A stretch of 64,000 bases of DNA from Dryas octopetala (Eukaryota > Streptophyta > Magnoliopsida > Rosales > Rosaceae). Both the position numbers and the translations under genes were made by a program. Location of the stretch: contig OY992838.1 in assembly GCA_963921425.1 (NCBI GenBank), positions 17,048,085-17,112,084 of the forward strand, written 5' to 3'. Under the pieces are notes generated by a model. The model ran no database searches. It worked only from the letters and a program-made list of their open reading frames with translations, and was not told where the DNA came from. The first letter of the stretch is position 1. Every line of letters starts with the position of its first letter. Positions 1-12,493 of the stretch are shown here, in pieces.

Positions 1-28
1 CTAGAACGCAAATTCTAGCAGTAGAAAG

Positions 29-2259
29 TGTTGATGTGTTTTCTTAGAACAAAATAAACAATTATCTCATTCTAAGTATACTCGCAAGTGCACGAATCGC
101 ATCAGTAGCAAAGCGTACAAACACGAGGTCGATCCCACAGGGAATGGTTAATAAACAACAAATCAATGCAATTAATCACTAGAAGAACTAAATGGGGGGT
201 TTTGGAAGATGGAAACACACGCACACATCACCACACGCACACACCCTTTATTCTATCTTGCAATGTTAAGTTTTCGGTTTCAAATCAGATAAGCATGCAA
301 TAACCATCCAGGGCTAATGACAGTTAATTTGAACACAACATATTAAAGTTTGACTGCTAAAAAGGTTTGGCTAGTTACTTTCTCGCAATTGTTCTCCTAA
401 TGCATAAACTAAGAGCTTCTTAGGCCTTCCTTAGCCAGTTAACCTACATGTTCCCTAGTTCAAGCTAAGGCAGCTGTTACCCATGCAGGAGTCATTAAGT
501 TTTATGAGAACGTCAAACATGCACAATATATAAGCTTTAACTATTTCCTTATAGAGGTCGCCCAACCCCACTACCAAGAATAATCCCTTATTCCCTTGTT
601 ACTTGTGGTTTAGTGTCTTTGACTATTTCACAGCTAAACCTAACAAATAAACTAGATGCAATTACCCTAAGGTGGCCAGTCAAAGGATGCAAACAACTAG
701 TGACGGGTTCTAATAGATAGTGGAAATTTAATACATGCAAACATCAAACTAACAGACCAAGAGACGGATAAACGATTTGTTAGAACATGCAAATGCATTA
801 ATCGACCTACGACTAACATGCAAGATAGAATAACTAACCTACATAATTAAATTAAATAAATAAAAACAGCAACGCAAAGTACACAAAACTAAAGGCATAA
901 ACTAAACAACTAAATTAAATTGCATAAACTAATTGAAATCAGAACCATGCACTAAAGAAAATCAGAATCATAAATTAAATAAACTCAGAAACCAATAATA
1001 AACTAGAGAACTAGAACGAAAAGTGAAGGAAAACAACAAGAGGAGCTGCGGCAAGACAAGGGAGAGAGGCACCTGCACAAGCAATTGGCTCACGGCTATG
1101 GTGAGCTAGGGCTTGCAGCTTAGGGTTGCTCTTCCTTGCAGCCACGCCACTCTTTTCTCTCTCTCACCCTTCGGCTAACCCTCACAATAATCAAATTAAA
1201 AGCTGAAACTAAAAAAACCTAAAACAGAAAAATAAACTAGAGGCAAGGAGAATTCAGCTGGTGCAAGAAGTATCAAGTGAGGTCCCTAGGGTTCTGAATT
1301 AAGGGGATATATATAGAGGTTCAATCCTTGAGATGCAAGGAAGAGAAAACATGCGGCTGCTAGGGTTTCTTCTCCTTGTAGCTTGCTGCTGGTCTTGGAC
1401 CTTGATGTGCATTGGGCTCGCATGTGTTGGGCTGAAGTGGCTTGCACAAGATGGGCTAGGGTTTCACTCCATGGGCTTCCACCTTGGGCTTGCATCTTGG
1501 GCTTGCACATGGGACTCCTTGGCTGCTAGGGTTTGCATGGCATGCATCGCATGCATGGGCTGCCATCTTGCTCCTTACGCATGGACTTTGGGCTGCTAGG
1601 GTTTGGGCCCATGCATGTGCATGCATGGCCCCTCTTGGTTCGGCATCCCTAAGGCCCATGGGCCCTTGACTTTTGACTTCCCATTTTGCCCCTCATTTCC
1701 ATTTGAATTCAAATTCATTTCTTCACTCCATTCATTTCCATGGATGTCCACCACCTTCTAGAAGCTTCTGGAACCTTGACTTTGTAGAGTTGACTTTGAC
1801 CAACATTTCCTGGTGCAACTAGGATTCCTTGAAAATGTGAGAATCCTTATCCATTTCAACTTCTCGTAATGACCATATTGCCCCTGGGGTCTCCTAGTGT
1901 CATTAGGACTCCTTTCCCTAGTTGGGTTAGGTTTCTTAGTTCTACCAGGATTTCCTGTTCGAATCAGGATTTCACATTTCTGGATCTGCAATGATGGTTC
2001 TGAACTTGATGTTTCCTAGTGTGACTAGGAATCCTCATTCCACTAGGATTTTTGCACTTTTCCTGGTTTGACAAGGATTTCACTCGTTTTCCTGGTTTGA
2101 CCAGGAAATGTCCCAAAATGGCTCCATTTGTTTCTTTTTCTCATTTCTGCTTCATTTGACCTGAAAACACAAAAACAAGACAAGAAACACAAAATATCGA
2201 GTTCTAACACTCTAGGTTAAGGAATTAGTATCATAAAGTGATGCAAAATGCACACTCAT
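29..2259 (-). mobile_element. LTR-A copy, minus strand (solo or partial)
   Basis: The sequence starts TGTTGATGTG and runs to a CACACTCAT end, which is the minus-strand reading of the LTR-A family seen at six other places in the window. It holds the family hallmarks: the conserved U5 block around 70-140, a CA-rich run near 220-245, TGGGCT/AGCCCA and CATGCATG motifs around 1400-1650, and CCTRGT dyads around 1800-2110. No internal region or second LTR is attached. The left flank is only 28 bases and the right side abuts LTR-C directly, so no target duplication can be shown. It has diverged more from the other LTR-A copies than they have from each other. Confidence 0.85.
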
Positions 2260-4837
2260 TGTTGTATGTTTTCCTAGAGCAATTATAATAAACCTTTTTA
2301 ACAACTCTAGGTTAACTCGCAAGTGCACGAATCGCTAAGTAGCAAAGCTTACAAATACGAGGTCGATCCCACAGGGAATTGTACTAGCGTACGATTACTA
2401 ACTCAATTAAATTCAATTAACCCAACTCTGACTCACACACGCAAATGGGGGTTTTGATTGGTTTTAAGGCTAAACTAAACAAACAGAGAAATAATCAAAC
2501 TTTAAAATGATAACTGAAAGATTCAGATAAAACAATAATAAAGAAACACTAGGGGTCAGAATCCACCACTCGCATACCATTCACTCTACTATGGATATTA
2601 ACAATCAATAGATAAACATATTGACAAAGTTCGTCTACTAAAAGGTTTGGCTAGTCACTTTTAGCAATTACTCCCCTTACTGTGCATAAACTAAGAGCTT
2701 CTTCGGCCTTCCTTAGACAGTTAACTTGCATGTTCCCTAGTTCTAAGCTAAGGCAGCTGTTACCCATGCAAGAGTCGTTACGATCTGTGAGAGTGACAAA
2801 CACATAGCGCATGGCTCCAAATTAATGTACTGTATGTCATCTATGATCTCTTTTCTCATGAATATTATCTTAGGATACCCACTTGTTGCCTATTGAAACT
2901 ATCATCCTTTCGAGCTTATTTAGTTTCACAACATAATTCTAGATGCATGCAACCTAAGGTGATCAGTCAAAGATGCGAAACAAATAGATTCAGTTTAAAC
3001 AGAGATCCAAGATTTGTCAACATGTAAATAATCAAAATATTAATAATCCATAGGAAAAGTGAACAGCAATGCTAGGGCTTCATCCTAGCCCTAGCGCAAT
3101 ATTCAGCTACACATAATTAAATTCACAAATAAATAATGCATAATTAAAACAATGAAAATAAAAGAAAGGGAAGAAGAAATCAAGCCACGAATGATGGAGT
3201 GGAGGTGCGGCTGCAAGGTGATGGCGTGATTGGGCTGCTGCTCGGCCTTGGGCTCCACGGCAAAGAGGTGAAGATGCTCGGCAAGGTGGCAGCAAGGTGG
3301 TGGTGCGTGGCTAACGTTGGTGGCTGCGGCTTGGTGGCGCAACTTAGTGGTGGTGGCTGCGGCTTCAATGATTCCTCCTTCTTCGGTTCAGCACACAATA
3401 AAAGAAACACAATGAGAGGGGCTGGGGTGCTCGGCCACAAGAGAAAAGAAGAAAAAATAAAAAGAGAGAAGGAGATGGTGGCTACGGCACAAGATGAACA
3501 AGAGAGAGAGGGTGCTGCGGCTAGGACAAGGAAGAAACACTAGCTAGGGTTTTCGAAAAATAAAAGAGAAGAAAAACAAATTTCAGAACAGCCCCCTTTT
3601 CTGATTTTTAGAGATATATTTATAGAGGGAAGTGGGGCTGAGATTTCTCTTTCTCTTCAATGTGGGATAAGTGCATTCCTTGCACACCAAGGCTTATAAT
3701 TTTCGGCCAAGCATGGGCCTTGGGCTGATTTGGGCTCTTTTTGGGCGTAACTTCTTTTTCAGCTCGCGGAACTGCTGCGCTACCTCCACTAAAATGGCCA
3801 TATCTTGAGCTAGGAAACTCGGAATCGAAATCCGTAAAATTCCCTGCGAAGCTAACATCCGTATCTTTCCAACCATATATGGCAAGCTACCTGATTCATT
3901 CTGAAGAAGTACAGAATTGCTGTCAAAATTGGTGCTCTGTTTTCCAGGGTTTTGACTTCTTTTTTTCAGCTAGGATTCCTTGGGAGGCAAGAACAAGAAA
4001 GTGCAGCAGCAGCTAGGGTTAGGAGAGCATTGAGCTTGCGGCAAGGGCTTTGGCTTTGGGCTTAAGTGCCACACGCCAGCCCCCCCTAGGGTTTCACTTC
4101 ATGGCTGCCACCTTCAAGCTTGCGCATTGGGCTTCATCTTGGGCTGGTGCATGCATGCATGCATGGCCCCTCAGATTTCGGCATTTGCATAGGCCCATGG
4201 CCCCTTTGGCTTGTTGACTTTTCATAGTTGACCCTTGACCATTAACTTTGACTTCCCATTTTGTCCCTCATTTCCATTTGAATTCGAATTCATTTCTTCC
4301 CTCCACTTATTCCCATGGATGTTCACCATCTTCTAGAAGCTTCTGGAACCTTGACTTTGTAGAGTTGACTTTGACCAACATTTCCTAGTGTGACTAGGAT
4401 TTCTTGTAAATGAAGGATTCCTTATCCATTTCGACTTCTCGTAATGACCATAATGCCCCTGGGGTCTCCTAGTGTGACTAGGACTCCTTTCCTTAGTTGG
4501 GTTAGGTTTCCTAGTTCAACCAGGATTTCCTGTTCCAATCGGGATTTCTCATTTCTGGCTCCGCAATGATGGTTCTGAACTTGATGTTTCCTAGTGTGAC
4601 TAGGAATCCTCATTCGACTAGGATTTCGGCCCCTTTCCTGGTTTGACCAGGATTTCTCTTGTTTTCCTAGTTTGACTAGGAAATGTCTAAAAATGGTCCT
4701 TTTGGCTCCTTTTCTCCTCTTTGCTCATTTTATCCTATAAAAATCTAAAACAAACTAACAACACATAAAATATCGAGTTCTTGCACTCTGAGTTAGGGAG
4801 TTAGTATCATAAAATAGTGTAAAATGAGCACTCAACA
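2260..4837 (-). mobile_element. Solo LTR-C, minus strand
   Basis: A complete LTR of the Element IV family on the minus strand, from TGTTGTATG to CACTCAACA, with TG/CA ends and a length of 2578 bp against 2577 bp for the Element IV LTRs. The U5 block (GGTCGATCCCACAGGG on this strand) lies near 2360. A TATA-like motif lies near 3610, and the dyad array lies near 4380-4690. Flanking pentamers differ (CTCAT on the left, ATTGA on the right), so it is not a simple solo LTR in a clean target; see the junction finding. A 114-codon plus-strand frame near 3200-3540 is low-complexity and not a gene. Confidence 0.87.
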
Positions 4838-5646
4838 ATTGATGATTTTGATTTCATTGTTATCATTGTTCTCTAGTTGTTTCTAATCCTTGATTGATCA
4901 CCTAGGATTATTGCATCTAGAATTTAATCAATTTAGGGTGAGGACAACCAATCAGCCCCTAATACAAGTGATAAACAACTTAGGATTTAGTAATTGGCTG
5001 AATTCTAATTGTGTGAAATCGATACTAAAGCACCTAAGGTAGACGCCATGCCTTAGGGTTTTATTTGCAATCATAATCTCATTTGTGTGTTAATGGACCT
5101 TGCTGCGTTCTTAGGTAGATGCCATGCCTAGGTTGCATTTAGGGTACCAAACTAGGGTAGACGCCATGCACTAGTTTGTACATTTGGGGAATCATGCATT
5201 TCATGCTATGCCATAGGTGAATATGCGAATGCATTCATCAATAGGAATTAAAGATTTCAGAAATTGCACCATGACATTGAATATGAGGTCTAGTGGTAAA
5301 GTCCTAGAGTCCTAGTATCATCTATGAATCTATTTTCACAAGATAACTTGCTGTTTCATACTCTTTGCTAGTCGCGCATCTTAGTTTTTTATTTAGGATT
5401 AATTTACTGTTTTCAAGTCATACAAACTACCTCCCATTCGTGTGTGTGTGCATGTGGTTTATTTCAAGTGAGCAGCTGCCCTAGGCGTGACAACTTGGGC
5501 AGCCACTCGTGTCTTGTTTTCTTGTTTCTTTTTAGCACTCGGATTATCATTTAAAGATCAACAATAGTCCTCGTGGGATCGACCTTGCTTGCCATCTATA
5601 TTATATATGGATTCGTGCACTGCGAGTATTAAATTTAAAACGAACA
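4838..5646 (+). repeat. 5' LTR-B of Element I (3' part)
   Basis: It matches the right half of the LTR at 32554-34166 closely, from ATTGATGATTTTG through the U5 block (GTGGGATCGACC near 5573, ATTCGTGCAC near 5611) to the AAACGAACA end just before the PBS. Only this part of the LTR is present; upstream lies LTR-C. Confidence 0.92.
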
Positions 5647-5651
5647 GTTTT

Positions 5652-5669
5652 TGGCGCCGTTGCCGGGGA
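5652..5669 (+). other. Primer binding site, tRNA-Asp type
   Basis: TGGCGCCGTTGCCGGGGA lies five bases after the LTR end. It is complementary to the 3' end of plant tRNA-Asp, the primer known for Athila and related elements. The same motif follows the 5' LTRs of Elements III and IV, and a close variant follows that of Element II. Confidence 0.92.
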
Positions 5670-5967
5670 CTAGATTTGATCTTTGTGACAATCTTAGTGC
5701 GTTCTTTTAGTGTTTTTATTTAGTGATTATTTGCTGTTTTCTTTTTCTTAATTTGTTTTCCCTTTGCCCTTGTTCGTGTGCCGTGAGTCATAGTTGTAGG
5801 ATTGTGTTTAGTTTTTCGTTTTTAACTTGTTTTAGTTTTCTGATTTTCGTATTTATTTAATTACATAGTTTATTTATTTAAAAAAAAAAGAGTCCGAAAA
5901 TTACTTTTCTCTTGTTGTTCAATTGAGGTTCTAACGTGTTTCTCTCTTATTTTGTAGGTACTTGTGC
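5670..5967 (+). other. Untranslated leader of Element I
   Basis: A T-rich leader of about 300 bp without a usable frame. It holds an A-run near 5881-5889 and a polypyrimidine tract ending in TTTTGTAG/GT just before the gag ATG. That looks like a splice acceptor, but I cannot tell whether it is used. Element II has the same leader on the other strand. Confidence 0.7.
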
Positions 5968-7449
5968 ATGTCCCAGCCAGATCCTAACAAGTCAATTGAG
6001 GACACTTATTTGGATGAGAGATTAGCTGAAATCAGATTGTTTTGTGAAAGGAGTAAGGCAGAACTAGTTCGAGCAGCAACACGTCTACCTTTGCCATCCC
6101 CTACACCGTCTCCTACATCTTCATCAAGCTCTCACCAATTTGAAAAAGTTATGGCCGAGGAAGACAACGTGGAACACATGGGGGATGTAGACATCCCGAC
6201 CATCCCTGCTTCCCCTTCGAGCATTGCCTTGCCACCTGCTGCAAGAAATTATGAGCTCAAATCTTCTCACTTTAATATGCTACCCTCTTTTCATGGTTTA
6301 CCTAGTGAAGATCCGCTAACTCACCTTAAAGATATATTTAATGCTGTGAGCTTTTTGCCCTTGACAGGTGTGAATGAGAATCAACTCAAGATGAGGGTGT
6401 TTCCTTACACTTTGAAGGATAAAACTAAGTTTTGGCTGAATTCTTTGAAACCTGGATCACTGAGGACTTGGGATGAAATTGAGAAGAAGTTCCTAGAAAA
6501 GTTCTTTTCATCTCAAAAGACGGATATGCTGCGAGATAAGATTATGCAGTTTTCTCAACAAGATGAGTCATTCTCAGAGGCTTGGGAGCGTTTTAATACA
6601 TTGCTACTTCAATGTCCACATCATGGACTTCCTTTGAACTTATTGATGCGCATATTTTATAAAGGACTAACCCTTGCGAGTAGGAATGCTGTGATTAATT
6701 TTTCAGGTGGTTCTATCAGGAATAAGACAGCCCAGGAAGCCTCTGACCTTTATGAAGAGATGGCAAGAGAAACAATGCATTCAGATACTAGAGGTAAGTG
6801 CGCTGGTGTTAATGAGGTCAATACTTCTAATAATCTTGCATCTAATGCGCAGATCGCTCGGCTGGAATGCAAGATGGATGTCATACTTGCCTTAAATCAG
6901 AAAGCTCCATCATTGGAGGTTTGCGCCATTTGTGCTACACCTGGACATGAAACGATTTCTTGCCCTCATGGTGCCGATTTCCCTGAGTTTGTGCAAGAAC
7001 AGGCCAACATGCTGAACTCATATAATCAGAGGCCCAGGAATGATCCATTCTCTCCTACTTACAACCCAGGGTGGCGGAATCATCCCAATTTCAGGTGGAG
7101 TAATAACCAGAATCAGCAGCAGCCTCAAGGTTCATTTCCACAACATCAGGCACATCAGGGCTATCAACAACAACAGCCTCAGAAGAAGTCCTTGGAAGAT
7201 TTGATTGCATCCATGGCTCAGAGCACACAGTCTTTCATTCAGAAGTCAGAGACACATATGCAGAAGACTGATAGGGCCATTGCGAATCTTGAGCAACAAA
7301 TGGGCCAGTTAGCTACTGCACTGAATCAAAGAGAGCCAGGGAGACTTCCAGGGCAAGTGATCATTAACCCCAAGAACAATGAGCAGGTGAATGCAATTAC
7401 TCTCAGAGGGGGTAAGATAGTTGGGAAAGAGGAGAAAGAAGTGGTGGAG
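5968..7449 (+). CDS. gag: Gag protein of Element I
   Basis: This is the capsid and nucleocapsid polyprotein part of an Athila-like element. The start is the ATG at 5968 (MSQPDPNKSIED), shared with Element II; the frame can be read six bases upstream but only from a TTG. The N-terminal part is Ser/Pro-rich. The retrotransposon gag domain covers about 6240-6780, with LPSFHGLPSEDPLTHL, then LKDKTKFWLNSL, then WERFNTLL. A CCHC zinc knuckle (CAICATPGHETISC) lies at about 6922-6963. A Gln/Asn-rich stretch (7090-7190) and a probable coiled coil (about 7195-7330) follow. The solo LTR-A at 7450 splits the frame just after a conserved VNAITLRGGK motif, which in this family is the gag-protease linker. 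Confidence 0.9.
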
Positions 7450-9892
7450 TGTTGATGTGTTTTCTTAGAATAAAATAAACAAATACCTCATTCTAAGTTT
7501 ACTCGCAAGTGCACGAATCACATCAGTAGCAAAGCGTACAAGCACGAGGTCGATCCCACAGGGAATGGTTAATATACAATAAATCAATGCAATTAATCAC
7601 TAGAATAACTAAATGGGGGGTTTTGAAAGGATGGAACACACGCACACATCACCACACACACACACACACTTTATTCTATCTTGCAATGTTAATTTTCAGT
7701 TTCAAATCAGATAAGCATGCAATAACCATCCAAGGCTAATGACAGTTAATTTGAACACAACATATTAAAGTTTGACAGCTAAAAAGGTTTGGCTAGTTAC
7801 TTTCTCGCCATTGTTCTCCTAATGCATAAACTAAGAGCTTCTTGGGCCTTCCTTAGCTAGTTAACCTACATGTTCCCTAGTTCAAGCTAGGGCAGCTGTT
7901 ACCCATGCAGGAGTCATTAAGTTTTATGAGAACGTCAAACATGCACAACATATAAGCTTTGACTATTTCCTTATAGAGGTCGCCCAACCCCACTACCAAG
8001 AATAATCCCTTATTCCCTTGTTACTTGTGGTTTAGTGTCTTTGACTATTTCACAGCTAAACCTAACGGATAAACTAGATGCAATTACCCTAAGGTGGCCA
8101 GTCAAAGGATGCAAACAACTAGTGACGGGGGTTTTAATAGATAGTGGAAATTTAATATGCGCAAACATCAAACTAACAGACCAAGAGACGGATAAACGAT
8201 TTGTTAGAACATACGAATCCATTAATCGACCTACAATTAACATGCAAGATAGAATAACTAACCTACATAATTAAATAAAACAAATAAAAGAAAACAGAAA
8301 CTAACAAATAAATAAAATCCCAATTCATGATTGTTAACGGAAATCAGAAACGCAAACTGAACAAACTTAGAAACATAAACTAAACAATTAATTTAAAGTG
8401 CATAAACTAAATGGAATCAGGAACGCGAAATTAAAGAAACTAAAAGCGTAAACAAAAGGAAATCAGCAACATGAATTAAAAGCAATAAAGAGATAACTAA
8501 ATAAAAATCAGATTGCAAAGATTAAATAACAACTAACTAAAATCAGAACCAAAGCTATAAAATAAATAAAAAGACAACTGAATTAAACCAGCAAATTAAT
8601 TTAATAAAATCAGTAACATGATCCAACAATAACAATAGAAACTAAAAGGAAAAGGAAAACAAAAATCAGAGGTGCAACAAATGGGGGCTGCGGCAAGGAG
8701 GGAGGAAGGAGGAGGCACCTAGCACAAGCAATTGGCTCACGGCAAGGTGAGCTTGGGCTTGTGGCAGCAGGTGATCCTTCCCTCTTGATGTCACGCCACC
8801 CTCTTCCTAAACCTCTCTCTGAATTCGGCTCACCTTACAAGAATGAAAGTCTGAAACTAAAAACCTAAATCAGCAAAATAAAACTAAGAGAGAGAAGAGA
8901 GAATTCGGCTGAACCTAGGAGGAATAAAAAGTGTTCTCTAAAAGTCTGAATGAGGAGGTTTAAATAGGAGAAGACTTCCTTGAGAGGCAAGGAAGAGACT
9001 TGCGGCTGCATAGGGTTTTCCTTCTCCTAGTGCCTTGCGGCTTCAGCTAGGGTTAGCTGACTAGGGCCTTGCGGCATGGGCTTCCCCCTTTGGGCTTAAG
9101 TGGCTCACGCCTAGCCTAGCTAGGGTCCCTCCTTGGCGCATGGGCTGGTAGCCTTGGGCTTTGGGCTTGCATGTTGGGCTTCCATGTTGGGCTTCAGTAG
9201 CTTGCACAAGATGGGCTAGGGTTTCACTCCATGGGCTTCCACCTTGGGCTTGTCACCTTGGGCTTGCGCATGGCCCCTTATCTTGCTAGGGTTTGCATGG
9301 CATGCATGCGCATGCATGGCTGCCATCTACCTCCTTGCGTGTGGCTTTTGGGCTGCTAGGGTTTGGGCCCATGCATGTGCATGCATGGCCCACTTGGTTC
9401 GGCATCCCTAGGGCCCATGGGCCCTCCACTTTTGACTTCCCATTTTGCCCCTCATTTCCATTTGAATTTAAATTCATTTCTTCCCTCCATTCATTTCCAT
9501 GGATTTCCACCACCTTCTGGAAGCTTTTGGAACCTTGAAAAACATTTCCTGGTGCAACTAGGATTTCTTGAAAATGAGAGATTCCTTATCCATTTCGACT
9601 TCTCGTAATGACCATATTGCCCCTGGGGTCTCCTAGTGTCACTAGGACTCCTTTCCCTAGTTGGGTTAGGTTTCCTAGTTCGACCAGGAATTCCTGTTTG
9701 AATCAGGATTTCACTCGTTTTCCTGGTTTGACCAGGAATTGTCCCAAAATGGCTCCATTTGCTTCTTTTTCTCATTTCTGCTTCATTTGACCTGAAAACA
9801 CAAAAACAAGACAAGAAACACAAAATAGCGAGTTCTAACACTCTAGGTTAAGGAATTAGTATCATAAAGTGATGCAAAATGCACACTCATCA
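7450..9892 (-). mobile_element. Solo LTR-A in Element I gag-pol, TSD TGGAG
   Basis: A complete LTR-A, TGTTGATG...CTCATCA, 2443 bp, with a perfect TGGAG duplication at 7445-7449 and 9893-9897. There is no internal region, so this is a solo LTR left by recombination between the two LTRs of a former full element. The family palindrome CATGCATGCGCATGCATG lies near 9301, the dyad array near 9550-9740 and the U5 block near 7500-7565. Small frames inside it recur in every LTR-A copy and are not treated as genes. Confidence 0.95.
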
Positions 9893-11889
9893 TGGAGGAA
9901 GGTGTCGAATCAGAAGATGCACCTGAGTTCATAGCCGAACCTGTTAAGGGTACCTTAGACTCTTCTGTGCTATCTTCAGGCAACCATGTGGTAGTTCCCA
10001 AGGGTTTTCCCTTACCTCAGGTACAATCTGACCCTTCTAAGTTGATTTCTATACATGTTCCTTTTCCTAGCAGGTTGCAGAAGGCTAAGAAAGAGGACCC
10101 TCTGAAGGGTGTTATGGAGATATTCAGGAAGGTGGAGATCAATATTCCCCTTCTAGATGCGATTAAGCAAGTGCCAAGGTATGCAAAGTTCCTCAAGGAC
10201 TTGTGCACGAACAAGAGAAGGTTCAAGGAGTTCGAGACAGTGAAGGTCTCTGAGGAGGTTTCAGCAGTGCTTCAGAGGAAGTTACCTCCCAAGCTCAAGG
10301 ACCCAGGCAGATTCACTATCCCTTGTATCATTGGGGATCGCAGGTTTGAGAAAGCTCTCCTTGATTTAGGTGCTTCTGTGAATTTAATGCCATTTTCTGT
10401 GTATGAGACTCTGAATTTAGGTGAGCTGAAGGCGACCTCTGTGAGTATCCAGTTAGCTGATAGATCCGTTAAGTACCCCAGAGGAATTTTGGAGGATGTA
10501 CTTGTGAGAGTAGATGGATTGATATTGCCGGCTGATTTCCTAGTTTTGGAAATGGAGGCCGTACCTATGTATGAGGCACAATTACCCTTGATACTTGGTC
10601 GTCCCTTTATGGCCACTGCAGGTACAAAAATTGATGTTCAACAGGGTACACTAACTATGAATGTGCAGGGACAGACCATTGAGTTCAGAGTGTTTGAGGC
10701 ACTCAAACTACCCAGTGATGAGCACGAGTGCTTTAGGGTGGATGTTATGGATTTGGTTTGTCAACAGGTGTTTAATGTGACTTGTAGCAGTGATCCGTTG
10801 GATAGAGCTTTGATTCATAGCCCTATGGCTGTGCATGAGGAGGTTGAGAACATTTTGGCTCACTTAGAGGCCGTACCCCGCTGTTCAGGTATGTATATTT
10901 CTGCTTTTGAGCCTTTACCTGTTTCTGATACAAAACTTGTACCCTCTGTGTTGCAGGCACCTAAGCTAGAGTTGAAGGATTTGCCTGAGCATCTGAAGTA
11001 TGCTTATTTGGGTGAGGGAAGCACATTACCGGTGATCATTGCTTCCAACCTCAATGCAGAGGAAGAAGAGAAATTGTTGAGAGTGCTGAGAGAGCACAAA
11101 ACAACAATTGGGTGGAGTATTGCAGATATCAAGGGAATCAGTCCCTCGAGGTGTATGCACAGGATATTGTTGGAGGATGGAGCCAAGCCGACTAGAGAGG
11201 CTCAGCGTAGACTCAACCCAGTGATGAAGGAAGTTGTGCTGAAGGAGGTGCTGAAGTTGCTAGATGTGGGTATTATTTATCCCATATCAGATAGCAAATG
11301 GGTGAGTCCGGTGCAAGTGGTTCCTAAGAAGTCTGGTGTTACAGTGGTCAGAAATGATGCAAATGAGCTGGTGCCAACTCGAGTACAGACAGGGTGGCGT
11401 GTCTGCATAGACTACAGGAAACTTAACTCAGGTACTCGGAAAGACCATTTCCCATTACCTTTTATTGATCAGATGTTGGAACGTCTTGCAGGTCATAGCC
11501 ATTATTGCTTTCTAGATGGGTATTCAGGCTACAACCAGATAGCTATAGCCCCAGAGGACCAGGAGAAGACGACATTTACCTGTCCCTATGGCACTTTTGC
11601 CTACAGGCGCATGCCCTTTGGCTTGTGCAATGCTCCAGGTACTTTTCAGCGATGCATGATGAGCATTTTTTCGGATATGGTGGAGCATATAATAGAGGTA
11701 TTTATGGATGACTTCAGTGTATTTGGTTCTTCTTATGATAAATGCCTCCATAATCTTGCTTTGGTTTTAGAAAGATGCCAGGAATGCAATTTGGTTTTGA
11801 ATTGGGAGAAGTGCCATTTTATGGTACAACAGGGTATTGTTCTTGGCCATGTCATATCCAGTAGAGGGATAGAGGTGGATAAGGCCAAG
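9893..11889 (+). CDS. pol: Protease and N-terminal reverse transcriptase of Element I
   Basis: The frame continues Element I after the solo LTR-A. A spacer region (about 9900-10300, with FRKVEINIPLLDAIKQVPRY) precedes a retropepsin-like aspartic protease at about 10330-10650. The protease shows the active-site segment LLDLGASVNLMP near 10360 and the flap/helix signature LILGRPFMAT near 10590. Reverse transcriptase starts around 11130 (HRILLEDGAKPTREAQRRLNP), with DYRKLN near 11410, [11 protein letters not shown] near 11510 and the catalytic FMDD box near 11700. This is the usual Ty3/gypsy RT order. The frame meets the next inserted LTR at 11890, in the RT thumb region. Upstream and downstream parts of the same element lie at 5968-7449 and 22536-24529. 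Confidence 0.92.
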
Positions 11890-12493
11890 TGATGAGTGTG
11901 CATTTTGCATCACTTTATGATACTAATTCCTTAACCTAGAGTGTTAGAACTCGCTATTTTGTGTTTCTTGTCTTGTTTTTGTGTTTTCAGGTCAAATGAA
12001 GCAGAAATGAGAAAAAGAAGCAAATGGAGCCATTTTGGGACAATTCCTGGTCAAACCAGGAAAACGAGTGAAATCCTGGTCAAACCAGGAAAAGTGCAGA
12101 AATCCTAGTCAAATGAGGATTCCTAGTCACACTAGGAAACATCAAGTCCAGAACCATCATTGCGGAGCCAGAAATGTGAAATCCTGATTCGAACAGGAAA
12201 TCCTGGTTGAACTAGGAAACCTAACCCAACTAGGGAAAGGAGTCCGAGTGACACTAGGAGACCCCAGGGGCAATATGGTCATTACGAGAAGTCGAAATGG
12301 ATAAGGAATCTCTCATTTTCAAGAAATCCTAGTTGCACCAGGAAATGTTTTTCAAGGTTCCAGAAGCTTCCAGAAGGTGGTGGACATCCATGGAAATGAA
12401 TGGAGGGAAGAAATGAATTTAAATTCAAATGGAAATGAGGGGCAAAATGGGAAGTCAAAAGTGGAGGGCCCATGGGCCCTAGGGATGCCGAAC

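Noticed and set aside
3199-3543. Low-complexity frames of up to 114 codons in LTR-C (also 40793-41113, 43120-43421 and 55346-55647).
   Set aside because: They sit in the leader of the LTR, are made of simple GGC/GCC-type repeats, and change frame between copies.
8035-8274. A 79-codon frame beginning MSLTISQLNLTDKLDAITL, present with small changes in every LTR-A copy, and a 77-codon frame on the other strand.
   Set aside because: It recurs only because the LTR copies are recent. It has no recognisable domain, and both strands are open over the same stretch, so conservation reflects DNA age rather than coding.
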